Positions 45,918-54,684 of a stretch of 64,000 nt of DNA are shown piece by piece. The position numbers were made by a program, and so were the translations under genes. The stretch spans positions 3,472,001-3,536,000 of the forward strand of contig NZ_CP027732.1 of the NCBI RefSeq assembly GCF_003852235.1, given 5' to 3'. The notes under the pieces are model-generated. The model had not been told where the DNA came from. It did not search any database and was given only the letters and a program-made list of their open reading frames with translations. Source of the stretch: Pseudomonas sp. R4-35-07. Lineage in GTDB: Bacteria; Pseudomonadota; Gammaproteobacteria; Pseudomonadales; Pseudomonadaceae. Position 1 is the first letter of the stretch, and each line of letters begins with the position of its first letter.

Positions 45918-46052
45918 GATCGTTCCCACGCTCTGCGTGGGAATGCCACCCGGGACGCTCCGCGTCCTGCTTTAAGCGCAAGATCCGGCACTTGCGCAAG
46001 GGTGACGCGGAGCGTCACGGGATGCATTCCCACGCGGAGCGGGGGAACGATC
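45918..46052. repeat. long imperfect inverted repeat, GATCGTTCCCACGC type
   Basis: The left arm begins GATCGTTCCCACGCTCTGCG, and the right arm ends in its near-perfect inverse at 46052. The arms are about 55 bases long, with a second block GGGACGCTCCGCGTC mirrored at GACGCGGAGCGTCACGG. The 135-base unit would form a long hairpin. Similar repeats are frequent in pseudomonads, from memory. Confidence 0.85.
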
Positions 46053-46077
46053 AACTGGGCTGATCTGAAACAGCTGC

Positions 46078-46113
46078 AAAAAAAAACGCCCCGACAGTTC
46101 GGGGCGTTTTTTT
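46078..46113. terminator. bidirectional terminator
   Basis: Stem AAAACGCCCCGA/TCGGGGCGTTTT with A-run before and T-run after. It terminates the outer-membrane protein gene on the minus strand and reads on the plus strand as well. Confidence 0.9.
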
Positions 46114-46127
46114 ACAGGGCTACAGCG

Positions 46128-46880
46128 TCAGAACGCGATACCGACCTTGAAGCCATACTCATCACGCTTGAGCTTGGTATTGTCGGCCACATAGGAGTCG
46201 TCATCGAGCTTGTACTCGGTACGGGTGTAGTAAAGGCCCGCCATCACCGGCAGGTCGCCCTTCTGGTTCATCAGCAGGCTTACTTCGGCGTATGGGTTGG
46301 TGCGGTCCTTGAGGTCCACGCTGTCGCTGCCGATGCCGTCGACCTTGAGCTTGGCGCGGCCATCGATGGTATGACGGGCGCCGGCTTCAACGCGCAGGGT
46401 CATGTCATCGAACTGGTGGTTGTAGCCCAGGGCCGCCTTAGCGAACGGCGATTTGTTGGTGAGCTTCATGTCGTAGCCATTGGTGTCCGGCTCATAACGG
46501 GTCCAGGTGTAGCCACCGCCAACAATCACATCGACAAAGTTGCGCGCATCCAGCGCGGCACGCCAGCCGAGGTCGAGGTCGGCCTGGCCTTCCTTGAGTT
46601 TGTTGTCGCTTTTCTCACCGTACTTGGCTTCGATACCGGCCTGGTAGATAAAGCCGGATTCAGCGGTGAGCTTGTTGCCGAAGTTATAGAACAGGCCCGC
46701 CTCGGGCATGTGCTCCTTGTCGCTTTCGCTACCGCCTTCAAGTTTGAAGTCGTTATAGCTGCCGAGAATCCCGAAGGTGGAAATCGGGTCGGTGGACGGC
46801 GCAGCGAACACCACGGTTGGCGCGGCGACCAGGGCCAGCAACGAGGTGTTCTTGAGAAATTTTCCGAATAGTTTGGACAT
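46128..46880 (-). CDS. outer-membrane beta-barrel protein
   Basis: A 250-residue protein with signal peptide MSKLFGKFLKNTSLLALVAAPTVVFA and alternating hydrophobic/polar strands (YNDFKLEGG, AGLFYNFGNKL, VIVGGGYTWTRY, AALGYNHQF) ending KVGIAF, the C-terminal phenylalanine used by the BAM machinery. It looks like a small OmpW/porin-type barrel; the cargo is unknown. It is monocistronic, with a terminator after it and two GTTCGAAC palindromes before it. Confidence 0.82.
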   Translation of the reverse strand: MSKLFGKFLKNTSLLALVAAPTVVFAAPSTDPISTFGILGSYNDFKLEGGSESDKEHMPEAGLFYNFGNKLTAESGFIYQAGIEAKYGEKSDNKLKEGQADLDLGWRAALDARNFVDVIVGGGYTWTRYEPDTNGYDMKLTNKSPFAKAALGYNHQFDDMTLRVEAGARHTIDGRAKLKVDGIGSDSVDLKDRTNPYAEVSLLMNQKGDLPVMAGLYYTRTEYKLDDDSYVADNTKLKRDEYGFKVGIAF

Positions 46881-46924
46881 CGTTTACATCTCCATTTTTG
46901 AGTGGGCAAAGTATTCAGGAATCG

Positions 46925-46957
46925 GTTCGAACCTTGGCGCTTGCAAAAAGTTCGAAC
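46925..46957. promoter_or_regulatory. two GTTCGAAC palindromes upstream of the outer-membrane protein gene
   Basis: Perfect palindromes at 46925-46932 (extended to GGTTCGAACC, 46924-46933) and 46950-46957, spaced 25 bases start to start, 45 and 70 bases before the ATG at 46880. The spacing is compatible with a dimeric repressor or activator on one DNA face. Confidence 0.4.
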
Positions 46958-47132
46958 GGATTTGCACCAAAATGGACAAAAAACGGTTCAGCGAAGGCTC
47001 TAGTTCAATACTCTTCGCTATCGGGCCGGCCCCGGTGTTCAAGTCCCCGCGCAAGTGCCGCTGCGAATTGTGATTTTGAATGAACCTTTCCGCGCGCCTA
47101 CCTATCCACCTATAACAAGACAGGGAGGCAAC

Positions 47133-47369
47133 ATGAGTACCGCTAAGATCTACACCATCCACTATCAACTGCACGGTAAACCCAAGTCTTTCGTGGTACG
47201 CGCCGAGGTGATGAACAGCACCGAAGCCTGGCATTGGGCGGCCGTCGATGCCGACATCGCGCACGTCAGCCGCATCGGCCGCGTGGGGCACGAGCAAGTA
47301 AAGAAAACCACCCGGCCCTGGGCTGAAAAGTACGGCATCACTGACGTGAGCTGGAACCCTCCAAAATAA
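47133..47369 (+). CDS. small conserved Pseudomonas protein, possibly DUF6555
   Basis: A 78-residue soluble protein (MSTAKIYTIHYQLHGKPKSF start) with no signal peptide. GGGAGG lies 6 bases before the ATG at 47133. The sequence (AWHWAAVDADIAHVSRIG, EQVKKTTRPWAEKYGITDVSW) resembles what I recall as DUF6555; function unknown. It stands alone between the outer-membrane protein gene and convergent small genes. Confidence 0.75.
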   Translation: MSTAKIYTIHYQLHGKPKSFVVRAEVMNSTEAWHWAAVDADIAHVSRIGRVGHEQVKKTTRPWAEKYGITDVSWNPPK

Positions 47370-47381
47370 ACCCAACCAAAT

Positions 47382-47407
47382 AAACAAAGCCCCGCAAAGT
47401 GCGGGGC
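47382..47407 (-). terminator. terminator of the small minus-strand pair
   Basis: Stem GCCCCGC/GCGGGGC with a 5-base loop. On the minus strand it is followed by TTTGTTTA, 5 bases after the end of the 65-residue gene. Confidence 0.7.
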
Positions 47408-47412
47408 CTGGT

Positions 47413-47610
47413 TCACTTCTTCAAGTCGCCCAGCGGATCGTAGGGCGGCTTTTTTTCCGGCTGCTCTTTTTGCTTGTCCAGCGGCGCGATGGCCGGGCCG
47501 ACGGGGTCGACCTGCGGGTCAGCCAGGTCAGGCGAGTCAGGGTCGAACCCCAACTCATCGTTACCGCTGGCGTGTTCGTCGGAACGCGGACCGTTCGGGG
47601 GATTACTCAT
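47413..47610 (-). CDS. small acidic proline-rich protein, possibly DUF6021
   Basis: A 65-residue hydrophilic, proline- and aspartate-rich protein (GFDPDSPDLADPQVDPVGP) with no signal or membrane segment, probably disordered. It resembles DUF6021 of pseudomonads, from memory. GGAGG lies 6 bases upstream, and the preceding 59-residue gene ends 14 bases before, so they form a pair. Confidence 0.7.
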   Translation of the reverse strand: MSNPPNGPRSDEHASGNDELGFDPDSPDLADPQVDPVGPAIAPLDKQKEQPEKKPPYDPLGDLKK

Positions 47611-47624
47611 GAAGACCTCCTTGC

Positions 47625-47804
47625 TTACAGCGGGCGAGCTTTGTCGTGAAGGTTTTCCAGGTCGTGTTCGACCCGTTCCACGTCGTCGTTGTCTTGACGT
47701 TCCGCCGGGTCATTAGGGCGCAGTGCATCGTTATCGCGCTCCTCTTCACCGGGCGTGCGATCAGGATCGGGGGTGCCAGGCGGCGGTTGCTTGTGTTCGG
47801 ACAT
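47625..47804 (-). CDS. 59-residue acidic hydrophilic protein
   Basis: Read directly from the minus strand: MSEHKQPPPGTPDPDRTPGE start, many Asp/Glu/Arg (NDPAERQDNDDVERVEHD) and the end KARPL. GAGG lies 8 bases before the ATG. The following 65-residue gene begins 14 bases after its stop, and its composition is similarly proline-rich then charged. I do not recognise a family. The good ribosome site and operon position support a real gene. Confidence 0.7.
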   Translation of the reverse strand: MSEHKQPPPGTPDPDRTPGEEERDNDALRPNDPAERQDNDDVERVEHDLENLHDKARPL

Positions 47805-47918
47805 GATGGCTTACCTCATGGGGACTTCATGGATTTAGAGGAACCCCTTGTGGCCATCGTTCAACTTGATTGCTTCAAGCATGAGAAGATGCCCTCCCGT
47901 GCTGGAGGCCCGACCCGA

Positions 47919-48428
47919 ATGTTCGAACTCAAACCTTGTGACCCCGCTGTCTACCGGCAGCAGACCCGCCGCAGCACGCTGATCGTCGCTGTGGTGTTCC
48001 TGGCTCTGGCGATGTTGCTGTCGAGCCTGGCGGTGATGCTGTTCGGTGAACCGGGCGGTGATAACTTACGCTTCAATGTCGGCGGGGTGTTTGCCGGGGT
48101 ATTGATCACCGTCGCCCTGGTACGCGGCCCGTTCTGGAACCAGGCGTGGTTGGCGCCGGCGGTATACGGCTGGCAGCTCAAGCGTAGCCTGATGAGCGTG
48201 ACCAATGTGATGCATAAGGTCAGCGAACGGGTCCAGGCCAATGACCCCAGCGCGATCAAGCTGCTGCGCTTCTACCACCTGGGCCTGACGCAGATGCATG
48301 CCCTGGATGCCAACTCCAGCGCCCAGGCGCAACTGGCCGATGAGATCGACGCGCATGCGGCGAAAATGCAGGCACTGGGCATCGATACCGGACAAACCCG
48401 CCTCGATCCGGCGTGGCTACAGCTATAA
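47919..48428 (+). CDS. DUF3087-like two-helix membrane protein
   Basis: About 169 residues: MFELKPCDPAVYRQQTRRST, two hydrophobic helices (LIVAVVFLALAMLLSSLAVML and VGGVFAGVLITVALV), then a soluble helical part ending RLDPAWLQL. This fits DUF3087, an inner-membrane family of unknown function. GGAGG is 11 bases before 47919; an ATG at 47889 is an alternative start. It converges with the MFS gene, overlapping it by 6 bases. Confidence 0.8.
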   Translation: MFELKPCDPAVYRQQTRRSTLIVAVVFLALAMLLSSLAVMLFGEPGGDNLRFNVGGVFAGVLITVALVRGPFWNQAWLAPAVYGWQLKRSLMSVTNVMHKVSERVQANDPSAIKLLRFYHLGLTQMHALDANSSAQAQLADEIDAHAAKMQALGIDTGQTRLDPAWLQL

Positions 48429-49802
48429 AGGCTGATCCGTGCGTTTATAGGGCAATAAACGCAGGCCGCTGGCCACGGCCCCGGCCAGCGCGAACACGCA
48501 CCCCAGCCACAGTGCGTATTGCGGGCCGCTGTCCACGAACAGATGAAAACACAACGCTACCAACGATGCGCCCAACGTCTGCCCCAGCAGCCGCGAGATC
48601 GCCACGATACCACTGGCCCCGCCGCTGCGAGCCAACGGTGCGCTGGTCATCAAGGCCTTGAGGTTGGGCGATTGGAAAAAGCCGAAACCGGCGCCGCAGA
48701 GGGCCATGCGCCAGCCGATCTCGAAGGCCGAGGCGTCAGTGCCCAAGGTGGCCAGCGCGGCCATGCCGACGCTGAGCATCAACAAGCCAATGCCGCACAG
48801 CAGGCCCAGTGACACGCGATCGGCCAGGCGCCCTGCGATCAAGGCCATGACCGCCACCACGGCCGGCCACGGTGTCATCAGAAAACCAGTTTCCACTTGG
48901 CTGTGGCCCAGCGTCGTCTGCAACAGAAACGGCAGCGCCACAAAGGCCAACCCCTGGGCACTGAAGGCACAGATCGCCGTCAACGAAGACAATGCAAACA
49001 CCGGGCGCTTGAACAAATCCACCGCCAGCATCGGCGCCGGGTGCCCGGCCTCGCGGCGCAGCAGCAACGCGCCGAACACCAGCGCCAGCGCGATCAGCCC
49101 CAGGGTCAGCGCGCCCTGTGCGCCATGCACGGCGGCGCCCAGTCCCAAGACCAGCAAGGCGAACAAGCCTGCGCACAACAGCGCCGCCAAGCGGTCGAAA
49201 GCGTGACCCATGATTGGCAGCACGGGTAACGAACGCAGACCCAAGCCGAGGGCCAGCAGCCCCAACGGCACATTGATCAGGTATAGCCAGTGCCAGGTGG
49301 CGACCGAAAGGATCGCCGACGCAGCGGTCGGGCCCAAGGTAAACGCCAGCCCCACCACCAGCGAGTTATAGCCCAGGCCACGCCCGAGCATGTTTGCGGG
49401 GTAGATATGCCGCAGCAACGCGGTGTTGACGCTCATCAGCGCCGCCGCCCCCAGGCCCTGCGCCACCCGTGCGGCGGTCAGGGTCAGTAGCGAATCGGCC
49501 AGCCCGCACAACAACGACGAAACAATGAACAGCAGCAACCCGCCCAGGTACACGCGGCGATGCCCCAGTACATCGCTCAGCGCCGCGAACGGCAGCACCG
49601 TCGCGACAATCGCCAACTGGTAGGCGTTGACCACCCAGATCACCGAAGCCGAGTCAGTGCCAATACCCTCTGCCAGAGTCGGCAAGGCGGTATTGACGAT
49701 GGCGGTGTCGAGGGTCGCCATGCCGATGCCCAAGGACAGGGCAATCACGGCCGGCAAGCGTTTATTGAGGGGCAGCCCATCGGCAACAGAAGACATGAAC
49801 AA
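48423..49802 (-). CDS. MFS transporter, DHA2-like (14-helix drug exporter type)
   Basis: A 459-residue transporter with about fourteen hydrophobic segments. Motif A is LSDVLGHRRVYLGG, and motif C-like GLAFTLGPTAASAI marks an exporter. TLDTAIVNTALPTLAEGIG in helix 1 is the DHA2 (SmvA/EmrB-like) pattern. The substrate is unknown; SmvA-type pumps export cationic antiseptics and dyes. It lies 128 bases from the Dyp peroxidase gene in the same direction. Confidence 0.88.
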   Translation of the reverse strand: MFMSSVADGLPLNKRLPAVIALSLGIGMATLDTAIVNTALPTLAEGIGTDSASVIWVVNAYQLAIVATVLPFAALSDVLGHRRVYLGGLLLFIVSSLLCGLADSLLTLTAARVAQGLGAAALMSVNTALLRHIYPANMLGRGLGYNSLVVGLAFTLGPTAASAILSVATWHWLYLINVPLGLLALGLGLRSLPVLPIMGHAFDRLAALLCAGLFALLVLGLGAAVHGAQGALTLGLIALALVFGALLLRREAGHPAPMLAVDLFKRPVFALSSLTAICAFSAQGLAFVALPFLLQTTLGHSQVETGFLMTPWPAVVAVMALIAGRLADRVSLGLLCGIGLLMLSVGMAALATLGTDASAFEIGWRMALCGAGFGFFQSPNLKALMTSAPLARSGGASGIVAISRLLGQTLGASLVALCFHLFVDSGPQYALWLGCVFALAGAVASGLRLLPYKRTDQPL

Positions 49803-49930
49803 TCCGCACGGGTGGCAAGGGCGCTTAGATTACGGCCAGTGCGGATTTTTTTCAGCGGTCATTGGCGTGGCTGTCAATTTTTTCATGTTCGCCGAGGCCA
49901 GGCCTGGCCCGGGCTTCAGGGGGCAAGCTG

Positions 49931-50812
49931 TCACCTGTGGATCGGCGTAGCCGGGGTAATCGCGCTCAGGTCCAAATGCCCCTGTTTCAACGGCGGGCAC
50001 CAGTAGTAGCCACCGGTCAACGGTGTGCTGATGCGATACAAGCCATCGACAATCCCGTCTTCCAGGCCACTCATGCGGCGCAGTTGCGCTTCGAATGCAT
50101 CGAAGGAATGCCCGAACGCGAGAAACATCAGCCCCGCCTGGCCGTTCTCGGCCCATGGCATCGAACGACGCACCACGAAGGCCTCCGGGGTGAAGCTTTC
50201 CTGTGCGGTGCGCTTGGTGTGGGCAAATTGGGGGGCGTCGTCGAGCTCTTCGTTGTCGCCATGGCGGCGGCCGATGATGTGGTCGCGCTCCTGGGCCGGT
50301 AGCGCGGCGAAACCGTCGAGGTCGTGCTGCCATTGCTGGATAGCGGCGAAGCTGGCGCCGCTGTCCGTCAGGGCCGCTTCAACGGCCGCGTCGTCGTGAG
50401 GGTTCTCAGTGCCGTCTTCGTAGTCGGTCAGGTCGAAACCGGTCTTGTAGCGAAAGCCTTCGGTCATTTGTACCAGGCGCAACGCCGGCGCCAGGGCTTT
50501 TTCGAACGCGCGGCTGCGCAGCAACAATTCTCCCCGGTCCACGCCATGCAGCCATACCCACAGGGCCTGCTGGGTAGAGGGGTTATGCGCGCCCGGGCCG
50601 CTGAGGGCCGGGAAGCTACGCAGCCCTGCGATGCGTGCACCCAATGCGTTTACCAGCGGCTCACCGAGACCGACCACCGCCGCGGAATCCGTCAACTGCA
50701 CCAGTGCGTCCAGCGCAGCGGGCAAGGCCTGCGGTGACTCAATGGCAAAAAACAGATGGCGTGCCTGCAACGGCACCGGTGCGGCAAGAATGCCCGGCTG
50801 GTACTGACTCAT
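49931..50812 (-). CDS. Dyp-type heme peroxidase (YfeX-like)
   Basis: A 293-residue heme peroxidase. The family GxxDG-type motif appears as DYEDGTENP (the distal aspartate), the proximal His is likely that in FAHTKRT, and the distal Arg lies in VVRRSMPW. No signal peptide. The ATG at 50812 has GGAG 7 bases upstream; the longer frame to 50881 is rejected. No encapsulin gene is nearby. It diverges from gapN. Confidence 0.88.
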   Translation of the reverse strand: MSQYQPGILAAPVPLQARHLFFAIESPQALPAALDALVQLTDSAAVVGLGEPLVNALGARIAGLRSFPALSGPGAHNPSTQQALWVWLHGVDRGELLLRSRAFEKALAPALRLVQMTEGFRYKTGFDLTDYEDGTENPHDDAAVEAALTDSGASFAAIQQWQHDLDGFAALPAQERDHIIGRRHGDNEELDDAPQFAHTKRTAQESFTPEAFVVRRSMPWAENGQAGLMFLAFGHSFDAFEAQLRRMSGLEDGIVDGLYRISTPLTGGYYWCPPLKQGHLDLSAITPATPIHR

Positions 50813-50950
50813 GTGAACTCCTTCAAGAAAGCCGCGCAGTTTATCCCGAAGCACCCGGAATGCGCAGGGGAAAGCGCGCAAGCCTTGCCACAGAGCCTCG
50901 GTATGGGTGACTCTCTAGTCATGTTTTGCAACTATTCCAGGGGTAGCGCC

Positions 50951-52567
50951 ATGACCACCAGTAACCTGCTCGCCCAGTTGTTTCCCGCCTCCACCGCCGA
51001 CATTCCCGAGGCGTTTCGCCTAGGCGCGCCGATTGAACAGCGTGATTATCTGGTCGACGGCCAGTTGCGGGTGTGGAATGGCCCGTTGGCGCGTATCCAA
51101 AGCCCGGTGCAACTTGGCGATGAACGCGTGCACATCGGCAGTACCCCGCTGCTGGATGCCGAGACCGCCCTCACCGCCCTCGACGCTGCCGTGCGCGCGT
51201 ATGACCGGGGCCAGGGTGAATGGCCGACCCTGCGCGTGGCCGAGCGCATCCAGCATGTGGAAGCCTTCCTGCGGCGCATGCGCGAACAGCGCGACGCGGT
51301 GGTCAAGCTGCTGATGTGGGAGATCGGCAAGAACCTCAAGGACTCGCAGAAAGAGTTCGACCGCACCTGTGACTACATCACCGACACCATCAACGCCCTC
51401 AAGGAACTCGACCGGCGCAGCAGCCGCTTCGAACTGGAACAGGACACCCTGGGACAAATCCGCCGCGTACCGCTGGGCGTGGCGCTGTGCATGGGGCCAT
51501 ATAACTACCCGCTCAATGAGACCTTCACCACGCTGATCCCGGCACTGATCATGGGCAATACCGTGGTGTTCAAGCCGGCCAAGCTCGGCGTGCTGTTGAT
51601 CCGCCCGTTGCTGGAAGCGTTCCGCGATAGCTTCCCGGCCGGGGTGATCAACGTGATCTACGGCAGCGGCCGCGAAACCGTCAGCGCGCTGATGGCCAGC
51701 GGCAAGATCGATATCTTTGCCTTCATCGGCACCAACAAAGCCGCCAGCGACCTGAAAAAACTGCATCCAAAACCCCACCGCCTGCGCGCCGCATTGGGCC
51801 TGGATGCGAAAAACCCCGGCATCGTGTTGCCCGAAGTCGACCTTGATAACGCGGTCAGCGAAGCGCTCACCGGCTCGCTGTCGTTCAACGGCCAGCGTTG
51901 CACCGCGTTGAAAATCCTGTTTGTGCATGAGGCGGTGGTCGACAGTTTTATCGAAAAATTCAACGCCAGGCTGGCCACCTTGAAACCCGGCATGCCCTGG
52001 GATGACGGCGTGGCGCTGACCCCGCTGCCGGAAGTGGGCAAAGTCGATTACCTCAACGACCTGGTGGCCGATGCCACACAGCACGGCGCCCGGGTGGTGA
52101 ATGCCAATGGTGGCACCCGCCGTGGGTCGTTCTTCTACCCGGCGGTGCTGTACCCGGTGAACCCGCAGATGCGCGTGTACCACGAAGAACAATTCGGCCC
52201 CGTGGTGCCGATCGTGCCCTACCGTGACCTGGATACCGTAATCGACTACGTGCTGGACTCGGATTTCGGCCAGCAGTTGAGCATTTTCGGTACCAACCCC
52301 GTCGAGGTCGGACGCCTGGTAGATACCTTCGCCAACCAGGTCGGCCGGATCAATATCAACGCCCAGTGCCAACGCGGGCCGGACACCTTCCCCTTCAACG
52401 GGCGCAAGAACTCGGCCGAGGGCACGTTGTCGGTACATGACGCGCTGCGTGTGTTCTCGATCCGCACCTTGGTCGCGACCAAGTTCCAGGAGAGCAACAA
52501 GGCGTTGCTCAGCGATATCCTGCGCAACCGTGACTCGAGCTTCATCAGCACCGACTACATTTTCTAA
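50951..52567 (+). CDS. NADP-dependent glyceraldehyde-3-phosphate dehydrogenase (GapN-like)
   Basis: A 538-residue aldehyde dehydrogenase superfamily member. GPYNYPLNETFTTLIPAL is the coenzyme-site motif and FNGQRCTALK holds the catalytic Cys, the GapN variant of the ALDH signature. It would oxidise glyceraldehyde-3-phosphate irreversibly to 3-phosphoglycerate, making NADPH and no ATP. It is longer than typical GapN (about 475-500 aa) because of an extended N-terminus. The start MTTSNLLAQLF at 50951 is chosen over the open frame to 50756, which overlaps the divergent promoter. Confidence 0.85.
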   Translation: MTTSNLLAQLFPASTADIPEAFRLGAPIEQRDYLVDGQLRVWNGPLARIQSPVQLGDERVHIGSTPLLDAETALTALDAAVRAYDRGQGEWPTLRVAERIQHVEAFLRRMREQRDAVVKLLMWEIGKNLKDSQKEFDRTCDYITDTINALKELDRRSSRFELEQDTLGQIRRVPLGVALCMGPYNYPLNETFTTLIPALIMGNTVVFKPAKLGVLLIRPLLEAFRDSFPAGVINVIYGSGRETVSALMASGKIDIFAFIGTNKAASDLKKLHPKPHRLRAALGLDAKNPGIVLPEVDLDNAVSEALTGSLSFNGQRCTALKILFVHEAVVDSFIEKFNARLATLKPGMPWDDGVALTPLPEVGKVDYLNDLVADATQHGARVVNANGGTRRGSFFYPAVLYPVNPQMRVYHEEQFGPVVPIVPYRDLDTVIDYVLDSDFGQQLSIFGTNPVEVGRLVDTFANQVGRININAQCQRGPDTFPFNGRKNSAEGTLSVHDALRVFSIRTLVATKFQESNKALLSDILRNRDSSFISTDYIF

Positions 52568-52586
52568 GCACAACGCCGATCTGAAT

Positions 52587-52612
52587 GTGGGAGGGGGCTT
52601 GCCCCCTGCCAC
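52587..52612. repeat. short REP-like hairpin
   Basis: GTGGGAGGGGGCTTGCCCCC runs directly into TGCCAC: both arms without the usual spacer, a minimal REP. Confidence 0.7.
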
Positions 52613-52635
52613 ATTGTTTGACCGAGTTTACCCTG

Positions 52636-53721
52636 ATGGATGAGGCCCCTTTACTACCGATGAACCTGCCTATGCTCGCCCGGCGCCTGCTGCGCCCCGT
52701 GCTCGACCCGTACCGACGCTATCGCCATGCCAAGCTGATCCACGCGGTACGCGTGTCCATCGGCTTGCTGGCGACGATCCTGCTGACCACCGGCATCAAC
52801 CTGCCCCATGGTGAGTGGGCGTCGGTGACCATGCTGATTGTGATCGGCGGGTTGCAGCACCACGGCAATATCGGCAAGAAAGCTGTGGAACGCGCCTACG
52901 GCACGTTGATCGGGGCCAGTGTCGGCTTGTTGGTGGTGGTACAACATGCCTGGCTGGGTATGCCGCTGCTCACCTACTTATTGATGTCCGCGGTGTGCGG
53001 GTTCTTTTCCTACCACGCCATCGGCAAGGGCGGCTATATCGCGCTGCTGTCGGCGATCACGGTGTTCATCGTGGCCGGGCACGGCGACAACCCGATCTCG
53101 GATGGGTTGTGGCGCACCGTCGACATCCTGATCGGCATCGCGCTGGCCCTGGCGTTTTCCTTCGCCCTGCCGCTGTACGCGGTGTATTCGTGGCGCTACA
53201 ACCTGGCCAGTGCCCTGCGCGATTGTGCAGCGATCTATAGCCGGATCATCAATGGCCAATCGGTCACCGATGATGAACATCTCAAACTGCTCAACCGCTT
53301 GAACGCGGCCATGCTGCAGCTGCGCTCGCTGATGCCGTCGGTGTCCAAGGAAGTGCGGATTTCCATGACCGAGCTGGATAAGCTCCAGCGGCACCTGCGC
53401 ATGTGCATCAGCACCCTGGAGATTCTTGGCAATACCCGACCGGACCCGCGTGATGAGCAAGCTACCGCGCGGATGCGCGTGATGCTCAAAGCCGAGCATC
53501 GGCAGATTCGGGTGCAGTTGGTGGGAATGGCACGGGCGTTGAAATCGGGCGTTACGGAGCGTCTGCAACGCCCCCATACCGCCAGCGGCACCCAAACCAC
53601 ACTGGATGCACCCGTATACAGTGCGCTGGATGGTTATCGATTGTTGACCGTACAACTGGCGGATAACGTGGATCAGATGCGCCAGCGGCTGGCGAAAAGT
53701 GCCCCTCGCTGGAAAATCTAG
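52636..53721 (+). CDS. FUSC-family inner-membrane protein
   Basis: About 361 residues: an N-terminal block of six hydrophobic segments (VSIGLLATILLTTGINLPHGEW, WASVTMLIVIGGLQHHGN, then AYGTLIGASVGLLVVV) typical of FUSC/YccS/aromatic-acid exporter proteins, and a C-terminal helical cytoplasmic domain from about residue 190. The start is uncertain: ATG at 52636 or, better fitting homologues, MNLPMLARRLL at 52660. It may export aromatic or other acids; no adaptor subunit is adjacent. Confidence 0.82.
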   Translation: MDEAPLLPMNLPMLARRLLRPVLDPYRRYRHAKLIHAVRVSIGLLATILLTTGINLPHGEWASVTMLIVIGGLQHHGNIGKKAVERAYGTLIGASVGLLVVVQHAWLGMPLLTYLLMSAVCGFFSYHAIGKGGYIALLSAITVFIVAGHGDNPISDGLWRTVDILIGIALALAFSFALPLYAVYSWRYNLASALRDCAAIYSRIINGQSVTDDEHLKLLNRLNAAMLQLRSLMPSVSKEVRISMTELDKLQRHLRMCISTLEILGNTRPDPRDEQATARMRVMLKAEHRQIRVQLVGMARALKSGVTERLQRPHTASGTQTTLDAPVYSALDGYRLLTVQLADNVDQMRQRLAKSAPRWKI

Positions 53722-53844
53722 AGAAGGCCGTTGGGTAAGTTTGCCCGCATTAACGTATTCACACTTTCTCTTACATATTTTTCACGTTTTATTCACAAGC
53801 CGAGACGTAGTGTGAAGCCTCATCCGTTACAAACGTTGCATATC

Positions 53845-53873
53845 AAGCCCGCCGCCCCAGCGGGCTTTTTTTT
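53845..53873 (+). terminator. intrinsic terminator between the FUSC and TetR genes
   Basis: Stem AAGCCCGC/GCGGGCTT, 7-base loop, then eight T. Confidence 0.9.
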
Positions 53874-53887
53874 GCCCTGGATTTGAC

Positions 53888-54640
53888 CTAGTGCGCGACC
53901 TTGCCGGCAGGTGCCGTCGTCTGCTCACGAATCGCCCGCTGGGTCTCCAGCACTTTGGCCAAGGCCGTTTCGGCCTCAGCGCTCTGCTGCGGCACACGAA
54001 TGGCCGCCGACACCAGGGTGATCAACTTGGCCATCACTTCGGCATCCGTCGCCGGGCGCCCGAGACTCATGGAGTTCATCAGCAGGCGTAATTCAGTGCC
54101 GGCCATCACCCCGGAAATCGCCTTGAGCGCAAATTGCAGGCGCACGCCCAGTTCATTGCGTGGCAAATCCGGCAATGCCAGGGCGAACGCCTCGAAGAAA
54201 CGCTGGAACACCGGCTGATAATGCACCTTGAGGTATTCCTGGATAAACGGCGAGGTGTCGCTGTACACCCGACCGAGAAAACGGATGAAGGAACGCCCTT
54301 CCCCACTGGCTGGATCGCTGCGTTCCAGGCCCATGGCCGGGGCGAACAGCACGCCAAGCAGCGTGTCGCAGTCCAGCGGGCCATCGGACTCGGCCTCGCA
54401 ACGGGCCAGCAATTCCAGGCGCTGCTCGTTGAGCGGCTCCAGGCGCTGCATCAGCAGGGTTTTCATCAGGGAGTCCTTGTCCCCGAAGTGATAGTTCACC
54501 GCAGCCAGGTTGACCTGGGCGCGCTCGGTAATCTGCCGTAATAAAACCGCGTCATATCCGTACTTAATAAAGAGCGCCTCTGTCGCATCCAGCAGTCGAG
54601 TCTTGGTAATGTTTGGAGCGCTGAGCTTCTTCGCGGCCAT
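53888..54640 (-). CDS. TetR-family transcriptional regulator
   Basis: A 250-residue TetR protein: N-terminal HTH in TRLLDATEALFIKYGYD...RQITERAQVNLAAVNYHFGDKDSL (about 12-55), then a helical ligand domain of the CerR type. The ATG at 54640 is the family start; 37 upstream residues of the open frame are A+T-rich non-coding. It diverges from a four-gene efflux operon across 352 bases, the usual arrangement of a local repressor. Confidence 0.9.
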   Translation of the reverse strand: MAAKKLSAPNITKTRLLDATEALFIKYGYDAVLLRQITERAQVNLAAVNYHFGDKDSLMKTLLMQRLEPLNEQRLELLARCEAESDGPLDCDTLLGVLFAPAMGLERSDPASGEGRSFIRFLGRVYSDTSPFIQEYLKVHYQPVFQRFFEAFALALPDLPRNELGVRLQFALKAISGVMAGTELRLLMNSMSLGRPATDAEVMAKLITLVSAAIRVPQQSAEAETALAKVLETQRAIREQTTAPAGKVAH

Positions 54641-54659
54641 AAGGGTTCCACGGGGGAAA

Positions 54660-54684
54660 TATTGTTTTAAAAAATAATTTGATT
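54660..54684 (+). promoter_or_regulatory. candidate TetR operator, site 1
   Basis: Core TTTTAAAAAATAATTTGA. It matches the inverse of site 2 at 18 of 25 positions and lies 20 bases before the TetR start codon. Confidence 0.4.

Noticed and set aside
45401..46052. CRISPR-like array
   Set aside because: The repeats are inverted REP-type units of two different families, not evenly spaced direct repeats.
50908..50921. TGACT-N4-AGTCA palindrome upstream of gapN
   Set aside because: Five-base arms are too short to separate from chance in a 138-base gap.
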